Origin: Ancistrus triradiatus
Lineage: Eukaryota > Chordata > Actinopteri > Siluriformes > Loricariidae
Assembly (NCBI GenBank): GCA_025084515.1
Contig: JAJAGP010000272.1
Coordinates: 186,001 to 250,000, forward strand
Length of the DNA stretch: 64,000 nt
Direction: 5' to 3'
Part shown: positions 49,288 through 63,100 of the stretch, in pieces
Layout: each line of letters opens with the position of its first letter
How positions within the stretch are numbered: position 1 is the first letter of the stretch
Made by a program: the position numbers and the translations under genes
The notes under the pieces: model-generated
What the model was told of the DNA's origin: nothing
The model's input: the letters and a program-made list of their open reading frames with translations, nothing else
Databases searched by the model: none

Positions 49288-49751
49288 ACAATCTTTGGTT
49301 AGTTGCAAATGATGTTTGGGATTTTTAGCCAGTTGACATCTGGAACATTTAGCCCACTCTGTGTAGGTTACACCCTCGGTAATAGCCTCTTCTGCTTTAC
49401 ATAGGATAAAGAATAAAGCAGAACCAACTATAAAGCACTTTCAGTTCAGCACAGAGGATCCCATTTGAGTTTCAGACCTAGGTTAGTCATAATTAGTGAT
49501 GGAAATCCATCCTCCTGGGAAAAACTGAGAGTTGCCCTCCCATTTAATCAATATGCATATCTATATAACTTTAAATTATTTATACTAATATGCACTGAAA
49601 GAACTTAATTGGTAGTTATAAATACAAAATAATCGTTTTGAAGTTTTGAAGGACCTGCTAAATGCTGTAAATGTAAATTGCATTACCCCTTCATATACCT
49701 CACAATGGTTTGGTGCACTGCCTTCCATCACCTGAAGCAACATACTTTGTT

Positions 49752-50042
49752 TTATCCCAGGAAAAATGTACTGTGAAATTTGACAGTAAAACCATGAAGT
49801 GGCCAAATTACCACCAAAATCCATAGTACAACTGTGAAATAATTCATGGTCTGTTCATAGTCCACCAAGTTTACAGTTGTACTATGAAATTTCAGAGTAG
49901 AACCATGAAGTGGCCAAGTTACCATCAAAAATCCACAGTAGAACTGTGAACTTCATGGTCAAACTGTGAAAGTTCACATTAAACCTGTCAAGCAATTCAT
50001 AGTTTTACTATGAAAATTCACAGTACATTTTTTTCTGGATAA
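49752..50042. mobile_element. 290-bp foldback MITE between pou2af2 and stk36
   Basis: Left TTATCCCAGGAAAAATGTAC and right GTACATTTTTTTCTGGATAA are inverted. Inverted similarity continues for about 45 bases (ACTGTGAAATT...ACCATGAA). The interior holds two direct copies, 110 bases apart, of ACCATGAAGTGGCCAA... to AGAACTGTGAA (49789 and 49900). Confidence 0.8.
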
Positions 50043-50389
50043 CTCACAAACTTAGATAACTTGGAAAGTATTGTGCATATTTAAGTTGCCCTACAGTTGG
50101 TGTTGTAATTGCCCACAGCTTGCTTCCAAAGATGACTACAATAAGTCAATATTTCTGAAAAATATTTGGTTTGAGTTAGTTTGGTTAGTTGCTGAAGTAT
50201 TTCTTCTGCCTTTATCACTGTATTTAAAGCTCAGAGTGGTTTTGTAAAGCTCATGTAGCAGACTCTGAGATGAGACCAGCAACAAAGAGTCCCGTGGTCA
50301 CAGTCCTAGCTTAAAAAGACCTTAAATCACCGTTAATGTTTCGGTTTAGTTTAGGATTAGACTTGAGCCTTGTCTGAGGAAGCGCCCCT

Positions 50390-51100
50390 TCTCATTATGA
50401 GTTTGGGACTCGTTGCTACGACGCCAAAGCGTTGCTAAGACGAAGCCCCCGTCCAAAGTGGTGAACCTTTGTTTCGCCTGATTTAATCGCTCGCGTTATA
50501 ATATCTGTCGTTTGTAAAACATTGATTTCATAAGCAACAAGTGTTGTGGTGACATCTATATTAAATAATGTGTGCCACGTATATTATCAACTACACGTAA
50601 CACGTCTACAAGGAGACTATCCTAGACGGCTTCTACTTCTGTCGCTATGAAGTTGCTAGGCGCTGTTTGTTTTTGTTCCAGTCGGCTGTCTGATTAACGG
50701 AACTTTTGCAAAGTTTAACGTTTATACGTTTAAAAGTCTAATGCTCTTTTTCTAAACGCATCCAAAACTTAGAAAACGCTTTCTTTTCTAATGCCATCTT
50801 CGGTCGTGGAGAAGGTACAAGGTTGCGTTTGATTTATTTATGGAGGGATGGAATGTGACTATGACCTAGCGTGGCTAGCTGCGCTAAGCTAACCTGCCGG
50901 GTTCATTCACGTAACCGGCTGACCGGTCGGTCGTTACTTCATTCGGTCCGTGTATCTAAGGTTAGCTTTTTACGGAATAGACACACTGTGTTGTAACATA
51001 CACGTAGAAAGGCTGATATACGGCGAAATTGCGCTGGTTTCTACTTGTTGAACTTCAAAACAGCGCGTATAAATTAACACGATAAAGTAAACTAACAAAC
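50390..51100 (+). promoter_or_regulatory. stk36 promoter region, CpG-rich, with RFX-type half-sites
   Basis: Between the two genes the sequence becomes relatively rich in CG dinucleotides with no TATA box near the start, the usual look of a housekeeping or ciliary promoter. GTTGCTA occurs at 50412, 50431 and 50652; GTTGCT is a half-site of the RFX X-box. No complete X-box with two good halves was found. Confidence 0.4.
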
Positions 51101-51150
51101 CTACCTGTTTGGTAAAGTTACCTGACGAACCCAGCTATTTATACACCGTT

Positions 51151-54100
51151 ATGGAGCAGTACCATGTTCTGGAGATGATAGGGGAAGGCTCGTTTGGACG
51201 GGTCTACAAAGGGCGGCGAAAGTTTAGCGGCCAGGTCTGTGCTGTTAACTATCCCTTTTATTTACGGTTTGAGCAGCAAATTTGGGTCAGATTGATAGAA
51301 AATGGAGCGCTTTGTCCAGGTCGTGGCGTTGAAGTTCATCCCTAAAGTTGGCCGCTCCGACAAAGAGCTGCGCAGCCTGAAGCGAGAGATTGAGATCATG
51401 AGAGGACTCAGGCATCCCAACATAGTGCTGCTTCTGGACAGTTTTGAGACCCAAACAGAGGTAACGTCTGACTCTATTGTAGGACTTGAGTTGTTACACG
51501 TTACACCAATGTCGTAACCAATTTGCCAAAGAACCCTGTGCGACGGGTCAGACGAAAATCGCTGCCAGCGTTTCCAATTTTCCCATTCAAATCTCCAGGA
51601 AACGACACTGTTAGGCAAAACCTAATTATAAGCTTCAGAAGAATATGTTTAGTCCCGTGTGTTATTTGTGACATGACTAATTATACAATACAGACTGATT
51701 CTAATTGTGCAATGTGAACCAATAGCAGTGTGTCACTCACACACTCGTTTCTATGAAAAGGACCATCAGTGGCAAGTCCGGTTCATTCCTTTGGCTTTAG
51801 CTAGTCTGTATACAGTATGATGCACTATCCCAGATCAAATGCTGTTCGGATGATCATCTGATCATGGAAAGTTTTGTAAGTGCAAAATTGTATGCTTTTT
51901 TTCTTTCTGCCGATATGGTTTAACGTGTATGCAATAAAATTGGCGGAAATATTTTCTATTTCAATTTGTTTCCTTCAAAGTTTGTGTTTTCAATAACAAT
52001 AAAACCAACAAATCATGTGTTTCGACCCAAAGACAGTGGGTCCACCCCTGTTCTGGTGGGCACCACAAGCCCAGCTCGTGTGACCAAAGGAACTCATAGG
52101 GTGTACTCACACAATGCCTGGTTGCATTGTACCCTGCCAGAGCATGTAACTGGACTTTATCCCAGGACTATACCCCAGAGGCATGGGCAGAACTGGGACT
52201 TTGATCCACCCCGGGTCACATCCCTCCTGTGGCAAAGTGAGCTTTGAGTTCCTATAGGATAAAGTTCCAGTCATGTCCATTCTGAGTTTGGTCTGTTTGT
52301 GATCTGCCTCGCCAAGCGTTTCCAAGTCTCACAGTCCCTTAAGTCATGGTGACTAGGTATGTGGCATGTTCCAGACCAGGGGTGCCCCCATGTGACAACT
52401 GTATACTATCCAATAGGATGTGAATTCCAAATGCCAGCTTTGGTTGATTACTTAAACCTGAACTGCTGTAAGTAATTTTTGATAAAGTCATCTGGCAGGT
52501 GAATAATTGTTAACGTATCTACTGGCAGATGGAGATCAATCAGACCTATCACAACCAGATATTGAAGTCTAAGCTTTTTCATTAGCCCCAAATGTGCCTT
52601 GTTTTTTGGAAATTGTTGTTTAGAAAAACATGACCCATCAAACCATGCATTCCACAAGACCTATGAAGGTGTCCTGTGGTATCTGGCACCAAAATGTTAG
52701 CACATCCTTCAAGTCCTGCAAGTTGCGAGGTGAGGCCTCGGATTGAACTTGTTTGCCCAGATCATCCCACAAATGCTTAATTGGATTGAGATCCGGTGAA
52801 ACTGGTGTCCAAGTCAACACCTTGAACTCGATTTCATGTTCCTCAGACCATTCCTGAACAATTTTTGTAGTTTGGCAGGGCTCATAATCCTACTGAAAGA
52901 GGCACCTGCCATCAGGGAATATCGTTGAAGGGGTGAACTTGGTCTGCAACAGTGTTTATGCAGGTGTAACATGTCAGAGTAACATCCAGCTGAATGCCAG
53001 GGCCCAAGGTTTCCCAGTAGAACAATGACCAGAGCGTCACACTGTCAGTGTCAGTTCACTTCACCTGCCAGTGGTTTTAATGTCACAGCTGACTGGTGTA
53101 CTGTCTTGTATAAGGAAATAACAGGATTGGTGAAGGTGGAGGCTTCACTTCATCTGCTTTTTATTTCCTTGTCACTGGACATTACTTAGGAAGAAATGTC
53201 ACGTTTTCAGAACTTTAACAATTGTGATAATATTTCTGGTTCATATCATTAGTACCAATAATTATTGTGTTTTAATTTGCTTAATAAACCCTTGCCAGGT
53301 TAACACTACCAATGACCCTATTAGAAATTGTAGAGCAGACATATGAAGATGCCAATGCATATGAGACCCCCGTGAAAGATCGTGTAGCCAAGTTGTGTGA
53401 GGATTATCATGCTCTATGTATGTCCAACAGTTACGTTGCACAAGCTTAAAACTACTCTTAACTTGTTCTACCCTCAAGATTAGCCTAACCTGCTCGTCCT
53501 GAAGCTGAGAATCTTCTACTTGGCTCTCAAACCATAAAGTTGAACGTTTCTAGACAGTCATATCTAAGAATGCTGGGTAATACCGTACGTCACTCTTTCA
53601 TTATTACTTAAGTTCTCCCAAACCTAATGAAATCCTGGCTGTGCGTTAGAGCCTTTTTTGGCCTGGGGCCATAATGTAGAAAGACGATTAGTTTTCGCAG
53701 CAGTCGTGTTGTTTGTGTTCATCTTGCAGGTGGTGGTGGTGACCGAGTATGCTGAAGGGGAACTCTTTCAGATACTGGAGGATGATGGACATTTACCTGA
53801 GCACCAGGTATGCAAAGCAAAAATCATTGTGGGATTCTCTGTGATATGTAGTTCTCTGTTATGGCCTTTCCAGTCATCCGATCCAAATTCTGAACGTATG
53901 GACTAAAAAAACTGATTGGAAATTGCCATTTCTACTGTCGGCTGAGCTGGAAAGGTTGGCATGCTGTTAACCATTAAGGTATGATAAAGGGAGGTATAAA
54001 CTGGTTTGATAATAGTCTTTTTCGATAGTCCCCCCCCAAGAATCGGCCTTTATTAGGTATACCTTGCTAATACCGGGTTGGACCTGCTTTTGCCTTCAGA

Positions 54101-57100
54101 ACTGCCTTAAGTCTAGATTAAAGAAGGTGCTGGAAACAATCCTTAGAGAGAACAGCATCACACAGTTGCTGCAGATTTGTCGGATTTGCAGATTTGTGGA
54201 GGCCACTGAGTACTCACTGTCATGGTCAAGAAACCAATTTGAACTCGATTTTGGTTGCCCGTTCTTAGCTGTGTGGCACCCGGTGTGGTCTTCTGCTACT
54301 GACGCCCATCTTCTTCAAGGTTCGAGGTATTGTGCATTTGGCATACCTCGGTTGTAACAGCTGGTTATTTGAGTTACTGTTGCCTTTCTATCAGCTCGAA
54401 CCAGTCTAGCCATTGTCGTCTGACTTCTGGCATCAAGAAGGCATTTTCCCCTAGGGAACTGCTCTCACTGGATATTTTCTTTTTTTGGACCAATCTCTGT
54501 AAACCCCAGAGATGACTGTGTGTGAAAACCCCAGTAGATCAGCAGTTTCTGAATATTCAGACCCAGGCTGTCTAGCACCAACAACCATGCCACATTCAGA
54601 GTCACGTAAATTGCCTTTCTTCCCCATTCTCATGCCGAGCGACTGATTAGATGTTTGCATTAACCAGCAGTTGAACGTGTACCTAATAAAGTGGTTGGTG
54701 ACGGTGACAATGTAGAGAATAGTGATTTGGGGACCTTTTCAGGCACAGTCTGTAAATATGCAGCGATACCCAGCTATGCCTGCATGACAGGCCTCCTCTC
54801 TGGTTTATTATCTCGTGTATGTTTGTCTTTGATGTTTATGGTTCTGTGAACAGCCGCTCGTCTTACTCCGTTGCTGTTTGGCTTCTGTAGGTGCGCACGA
54901 TAGCTTGCCAGCTGGTATCTGCCCTGTATTACCTGCATTCCCATCGAATATTGCACCGTGACATGAAACCACAGAACATCCTTCTGGGCAAAGGAGGAGT
55001 GGTGAAGCTCTGCGACTTTGGGTTTGTACTGCACAGGGTGTTATGAAAAGCAGGGAACATCATGAAATATTTACAGATACTGAGAAGATTGCGTAACATT
55101 TTGGCAAGGCATCGGATATAATTTTTTGGTCATTTGCATAGTAAATTCTCACCTCTAGCACTCTTTCAGGCGATTTATTTTTTTTTGCATTTCTGACCTG
55201 TTTAACTAGAACTTTCCACCTTCAGGTTCGCCCGAGCCATGAGCGTCTCCACTCTGGTGCTGACCTCCATTAAGGGCACTCCTTTATACATGTCTCCGGA
55301 GCTGGTGGAGGAGAAACCCTACGATCACACGGCTGACCTGTGGTCGCTGGGCTGCATCCTCTATGAGCTCCACACGGGGGCACCACCGTTCTACACCAAC
55401 TCCATCTTCCAGCTCGTGCAGCTTATCGTTAAGGACCCGGTCAAATGGCCAGACAACATGAGCCAGGACTGCGTGGTACTGCAGAGTTTAGTCCTTTTTA
55501 ATCATGGAAAAAATACATTTAGTGCAAGATGATAAATTAGGATTAGAGTAATTGTAGCATGTCTAGGGCTGAACTTGTAGTGCAGTAGAAATAGTTCTTC
55601 ATTTATTCAGTTATTTGTATCACTGAGAGTTATTCCTAAACCCAATGAGACACCGTGCGCAGGCAAGGATGATGAGCAGAAATCCGGGCAGACATTCAGC
55701 CAGACAGATGGCGAGACAGCCAACCCAGCAAGCAGACAGACGGGCAGATAGATCGTTAGATAGATGCCACCACAATATGCAACCAAACACCATGAACAAT
55801 TATCCAGTGTTAGACAGCTTTCTCATTTTTCCCAGGCTCACAAATATCACCACTGCTCAGTGGCAAATACTTGAACAAGCCACAAACAATTCCGAGTACG
55901 ACCGCGTAGCCCTGCTAATTGCACTGCATTGATTTAAGAGCTTGGACGTGGATTATGGTATATCATGATATTCATTCCTCTGTTTCACAGAGCTTCCTTA
56001 AGGGATTGTTAACTAAAGATCCTCAGAAGAGGCTGGCCTGGCCTGGCCTGCTTCACCATCCTTTTGTTGTCGATGGAGTGGTAGGTAAGCACATTTTAAA
56101 GCCCTTATCAGGATTATCAGGTTGTTTTTAACAAACTTTTATATTTGAGAAGCGTCATCCTCAGACCTCGTTCCAAATTTGGATCTTATTTTCAACACAG
56201 CGTGACACTGGACATGATGATGACCCGGGGTGGGTGTGTTAGCGCCGGTAGGATTGGTTAGAAGTGTAACAGTGTAACAGTGCGTAACAGTGTTGCCAGG
56301 ATTATAACACTGGGTGCAAACATAGCGGCTTTATTTGACACATTGTTGGTACACTTCGTAGTGTATATTTCAGGGTTGTAAAGTTTAATTGTAACTAATA
56401 GATTATTTTTAGGCCAGTAAAAAATATTGTCAAAGAGTTTTTTTTCCTTAAGAAAGCCGTTGTACAGCCATGTGAGGCTTTAACAGAGTGCATTTTATTG
56501 CTTTTTAATAATGCAGTAACATTAGTTCATGTCTTAGCTCGAAAGGATTACTAGTACGACACCTTTTTATGCAAAAATATCAATTTTTATTAGGTTACTT
56601 TTAGAAGCAGCTGTGTGTGCAAAGCTTTTTCCTTATATCGTGTGGTGTGTGTTGGTGGATGGAATGTGATGTTGAGGAAACGTTATAAAGAAGTGTAGGA
56701 AATTTGTTTACCCCCCGTACCTGTTCTGTTTTCTAGGGGTGTAATGTTAGACTCTGCTCACGATTGATTAATGTTACTGAGTCACAATAATTTCCTTCAC
56801 GATGACAATTTACCTTCGATACACTTACATTGGCTTTTTTATTATGAAGAGTACAAACAATGCAAAAAAAGCAACAATTTGTTATATAACTGGGACTGTG
56901 GTGCCATAGGGGTTAAGGTAATGGACTTTGGACCAGAAGGTTTAAGGTCAAATCCCACTCTGCCAAGCTGCCACTGTTTTGTTCTTGGGGAAGATCCTTG
57001 CATTTTACAAATAGCGTGGATATAAGACTGTACCAATTTTGTAAGTCGCTCAGGATGTGGGAGTTTCTGCTAAATGACATAAATATCTCTTTCTTCTTCT

Positions 57101-60100
57101 TCTTCTTTTGGCCTTCTCCTTTATCAGGGTCACCAGGGTCACCACAGAGAGTGTGTTAAACGATTTCCACCTTCACCTGTTCTCCACGTCCTCTACTTCA
57201 CCCCAAACTCCCTGCTACATCATTACCCACTACCAAATAACTCCTCTGGGTCGCCTCTCCGTCCTCTTGCTGGCAGCTCCCTCGCCAACATCCTGCCTAC
57301 CAATATATCCCACTCTCCCTCCTCTGCACAGGTCCAAACATCTCAGTCTTCTCTCTCGAATTTTGTCTCCCAATTTTCCCAAACCTGTGCTGTCCCTTCT
57401 GATGGATCTCATTCCTATCCTGTCCACCTAGACACTCTAAAGAGGCACCTCAACATTAGTTCTGCACTCCAGCTCTGCTTCTGTCTCTTTGTCAGTGCCA
57501 CTGTCTCTAAAGCCATACAAAAAGGATGGTCTCACTACTCTCTTATAAATCTTTCCTTTCACTTTTGCTGCGACCCTTTTGTCACACAGCACTCCTGACA
57601 CTCTTCTCCACCCACTCCATCCTGCCTGTACTCTCTTCTTTACCTCCTTTCCACACTCCCCATTTCCTTGGACAGTTGATCCCAAGTACCTGAACTCCTG
57701 GACCTTTGTGACCACTGATCCCTGTAGCCTGATATACAAGTCTTTAAACAAAATCGTGAGTCCCCTGCAATTAAGAGAAATTGCTAGAAACAGAAAATTG
57801 TAAACAAAATGTTCTGCTGTAGCGTCGCCATATCTTAAACTCTTACAAACATTCCTTTTTAGTTCAGAGGAATAAATAACCACAATGAACTTTACTCCTG
57901 TGCAATTAAAGGAAGTTAGAAGTCTCACTGCTAACCTCTGCTAACCCTCCAACAAATACAACCACCTCCAAATCACACACAGGCTTGAACCTGTCATTTG
58001 GCAGTAACTGATCGATGCAAATTCCGGGGTCCTTGTCTTGTTTCTGTTGGGTTTTCTCAGTTCATCCTTGCCCCAACAACAGCTCACTAGTACCGCTGAC
58101 CAAAGCAAATTTTTATTTTATCAATCCCTTTTATCAAGAGTTATTTTTCATCTACAGACCACTGGCAAACTGTTCTTAACGCACAAGTTACTTTATGATG
58201 TTTAAAACACAAGCACTGCCATGTCACTTTGCTATGAATATAATAAAAAAATCCTGGCCTTACCTCCCAAAGGCCAATGAATGTGTACCTCATGTTCTAA
58301 TAATGGTGTATTTTGTATGAAGTAGTGCTGTTTTGAAGATCGTCAGTTGCATTTGACTCAACAGTGTTGCCGAACGAGGGTGCGAGCAGCCCCCTGACCA
58401 TAACACCCACTCCAAACGTCCAGGCTCTGAAGAAGCAGCAGGTTATGGAAAAAACTACACCCCGCAACGGAGAGGGTAGGCTGGTGCGCAAAGCCAGAGA
58501 CATGCAAGAAAAGAAGCAGAGGAACAGACAGGTGAGTTTACCTGATCTGTAAAAGGTCACGTTTCTAAATAATCAAGGTATTAGTTACTAATGGTACCTA
58601 CTGCTAATGATACTAATGATGATGTGTATAGTTACACTGGATAGACCAGTCCAAGTCCACTAGTCCAAGTCAAGACCACCTCCCGGTCTTGGGAGTGGTC
58701 GAGACGAGACAAGGTTAAGATTTTTTTCATCATACAATAATAAAAAGAAGAAAATTGAACACATTTAATTATTTATTATTAATTACAATTGAATAATGTC
58801 ATTCATTTTACTTTTATCATTTATTATACTGATATAAATTAATAGGTACGATTACATTTCAGGTCATGTATTTTGGAAAAATTTACATAAATAGATATAG
58901 CCTGAAAACTAGTGGTAATTATCATATATATAGGGCAGTGTAACTTGAGCAAAATGATGGTGCCTGATCTGTTTCCTTCTTCTCTCAAAACAATAGAAAG
59001 CCACCAATAAAGTCACCTGAATATAAACAAACAACATCCATCCTATAATTTCTATTATAAAATGAAGTAAGAACACACAATAATAATTAAAACAGATTTT
59101 GTGGACACGGTTTTTAAATAAAGTAAGTGAGCAGGCAAAATGCACACGTGCAGTCTTATTATCCACTGATTGGATTAACGAATGAGAAGAGCCACGGAGT
59201 AGTAGCAGTAACTTGTTTTCTCTGTTTAATTGATCTGAGTGCAGATTTTATTTAGGCTGTAGAGAACGGACTGAGTTTATCTGTTGTATGTTGTTGATTT
59301 CAATACCGGGAGGAAAAAAATGCTCATTTATGATTTTTTAACAAAGCGATGCTTTAGCTCGACTATGGGAAGAAGTTAATTGACAGTGGATTCATCTAAA
59401 AACACTGGGCCTAGGCCCACAGCCATAAGAAAAACCACTGGAGGACCAAGACTCTAAAAGGGGACCCAGCCCCTCCTTGGTAGCCAAGATGATATGTAAG
59501 AACAAATCGAAAGTTTCCTAATTAATAAGTTTATAGTACTAGTTTAAATTAAACTTTAAAAGAGAAACCGTTATTTCAGAAAATGTAATAAATTAAAATA
59601 TTAGCACGTATAGAATATGATGAGAGAATAAACGGTTGGCGTGTTATGAAGAGATATAATAAAATATAACAACAGGGACATAATAAAAACGTACCAAATA
59701 TAAAGCCTGTGTTATTTGATTAAGGCCTTGTACCAGGTTATTTTTCCTTTTCCACCTGATGTGAGGTAGAGCACTTCCGCATTAAGCAGGCACCCCTATC
59801 CCAAGAGACTTATCGAGGTGAGCAGCTCCAGGGTTGAGGTTGCTCCAAGGCTCAACGTGAACGCTTTGGACAGAGCAGGATATGAACTCGCAACCTTATA
59901 ATTAGGAGTTTAAAGCTCGCCACCTCTGGTCTCTAACCACTTATGAGGGATTTGATGGCATTTTTAAAAACTCCTCTTTCTTTTTTTTGTCTTTTCTGAA
60001 CCTGATCTCATTGTTAGATTATCATGAGTCGATATTAGCCTTCGGTGGACTAGTCCTGTCCAGGATATGCTTTAGGCCTCCTTCCCTGTGCAAGACAAGG

Positions 60101-63100
60101 GAAAATAGCAGAAAAAATTAATATTTCCCTCTTATAAGAGTAGTTTTTCATGGAGAATGTGGGGTATTAATATGGGCTGTCCAATTAACTGTCGCTAGTT
60201 TTTAAAACTGTTCGCCACATTTTGATCCTTGACTGCCTGAGCACTCGAAGTAGTGTATCCAAAATCCCCATTCTCACTACGGCCTGGCTACAGGTGTCAC
60301 TCCTTGCTAGACGTAGACCCCCCCAGCTTGTGTCTCCACCGAGGTCTTGCTGCTGTGGAGTGCTTGTCACTCAGCGGTAGGACAAAGATGAATTAACAAT
60401 GCCTGTGCACTTGCATATGCGTTGTTTTAGGCTTCTCGGTGACACGTGGTTACCTCAGAAAAAAACACGCAAACAATCTTGCTGCGCTCTATTCAGACTT
60501 GTCACTTAGACAGGTCTGGTTTGCTTTACAGTTGTGATGTGATGAAAGTTTGGAACCCCTTTGGAATGTGCTATATTTCTGCATTTTTTAAAAATAATTC
60601 AGTAATTACATGCACTTAGTAGGTAATCAACCTAATTCTACACTCATGTTCATTTTTGATCAGTTGTTTACCATATAGATGCACTTGTAGTTTTACAGTT
60701 ACAGACCAATTGTTTGTATTGTAGTCCATCTGTTGTCTACATACCCCGACTATGTTCTGTAATGATCAGGAACCCGCCCCAGAGCAGGTACTGTTGGGTG
60801 GTGGATCTTACTCAGCACGCAGTGATGCTTGATCTGATGGTGTGGTAGTTGTGTTGTGCCGGTACGAGTGGATCAAGACACAAGCAGTGCTGCGGAGTTT
60901 TAATCACTGGTGTTCACTCATGTTAACTTTATTAGAGACTTTCACTTATTGCCCACCTTATAGATGTAAAAGTCAGAGACGGGGCAAGCTCATTGTTGCT
61001 GCACAGATTGTGTTGTAGTCCTCTAAGCCTTCAGCAGTGCTGCACAGGATGATGGTGGCTGGACATTTTTGGTTGGCGGAATGTTTTTTCAGTCCTGATT
61101 AACAACAGGAGTATAGACATCATTTGCTCAACTTTCTTAACGTTCAAAACTGTTAATGAAAGAGAAGATGGTGACACTAATGACCAAAAATCAAAGACTG
61201 CATGAGGTCAACAAAACTGACCCCGGTCGCTTGATCAAAGGGAGAAATTCGGGCAACCCGCGTAACTGCCATATACTCCTGCAGCACCCCTTTTATGTGA
61301 GTGCATCTTTTATCAACAAGAGAGAACAAGTTCTCCCAAGAAATCCTAAGCTGCCCCAAAAAATCAGATACTCATTTATACAAGCAAAGGCCGAAGAGTT
61401 TTGCTCCATCTAGCCTACAGCCAGAGATGGTGTCTAAGGGGAGACCAGTCACTGGTTGGAAATATGCATGGGACAGCCTGTAATGGCCAATCTGGCGACT
61501 GAAGAACCAATAGTATTAGTAAATGTGTCGGAGAGGAGGGGCGCGGCAAGTCTTGGCCCCTTTATAGTGGCGACATGCGATGTGCTGATAATAAATCTAA
61601 TAACTTAAGAACACAACTAAGCAAGTAAGTTGTTATTAATTTTTTGTCAGATTATTTAGAAACATTATAAATATGCATTTTAACGTTAATTTCTCTGTCA
61701 GGGTCGGAATATAGGTCTTTCCCATTCAAACAGAGTCTGGTCTGAATGGGCTGAATTAAATGTTGGTGGCGTTACGGAGACTTATCTTTGAATGAAAAAA
61801 CTTGTTGTAACTCATCCCTAAAAGTTAGTAGTAGCCACTACTGCACCCCCTAAATATTGCCCCAGGGCTGATTGTGGCCATTAAGAACCAACAAACAAAC
61901 AACAAATTGTCATTGACCTTCCCACTGGAATTCATGCACACTTCTCAGGCACATGCAAGCAACCTTACACCTGGTCTTTCTCAATTCAGACTGACCTCAG
62001 TTACACCACTATTGAAGAAGCCATCTTCAGCTGATACGCCCAACTACATACCAAATTCCCTCCTCCCATTCCTGTCTAAAACCCTCAAATGTGCTGCACT
62101 TGGACAGCTGAGGTCCTTTCTTCAAGAATACAACCTACTTGAGACCAACTAGTCTGCTTACAAGGCAGGTTATTCTACAGAAACTTCCCTTCTGGCAGCA
62201 TCTGAAGCACTTAATAGAGCCAAGGAAAAAAACACGTCTTCATTACTTACCCTTCTGTGTCTGTCTGCTGCATTTGACACTCTGAATCAGCACATCACTC
62301 TTCCCAACTTGGGCTCTTGAAGCCAAGCATTTGCCTGGTTCTCCTTAATATTATTTATGTTGTACTTGGATGTTTTGTTTACATTATTTTCATGAATCTT
62401 GATTTACTTTGCCTTAACTACGTGCATAAGTAGGAACTGCATTAGCACTTTTAGGACACAATCATGCTTTTAAACACCAGTACTCGGTACCCGCACGTCA
62501 TTGCAATGCATCAGCTTTTCTTCACACGTGGACCAACGTGGTCATTACCGGCTAATTTCATGTCTGGGATGCATTCACACCTGGTGAATACCCAGGTAAA
62601 GGTGCATGTTTAAAAGGGGTTATGTATATCCAACAACCAAATGACCTGCACCAGTGGCATTTATAGACTCATTCATATCATTGTAGTTTGACACCCTGGA
62701 CAAGCCTGCACAGCTGTAAATGTATTAATAGACAGAGATTACAGTATACAGTACTGTGCAAAAGTCTTAAGCCACCATTTATTTATATATATAATGCCCA
62801 CATAGAATATATTGTTGATGACTGGAGCCAAAAAAAACTTGGATTAGTCACTCCACACTACTCTTTTCAACTGGTGTTCTTTCCAGTCAAGCATGTCTTG
62901 GTCTTTTCACCCTGTTCCCCTGTGAAAAGTGATTTCTTTACTGCTACACTTTCAAAAAGACCATTCCTGACCAAGGTTCTTCAGACTGTAGAAGGGTCAA
63001 CTTGGCATCCCAATTAAGCTGCCAGATGGGAAGGGAAGTCGCACTAAATACTTGTCGCTGTAGCCTATAGAAGCTGATTATTTTCAGTTTTTTAATACTG

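Noticed and set aside
52107..52325. Short frames in stk36 intron 2 as alternative kinase exons
   Set aside because: No kinase resemblance, and exons 2 and 3 join in phase without them.
55645..55932. 95-codon frame in stk36 intron 5
   Set aside because: Covers a degenerate CAGA/GATA repeat; exons 5 and 6 join directly to give the conserved kinase C-lobe.
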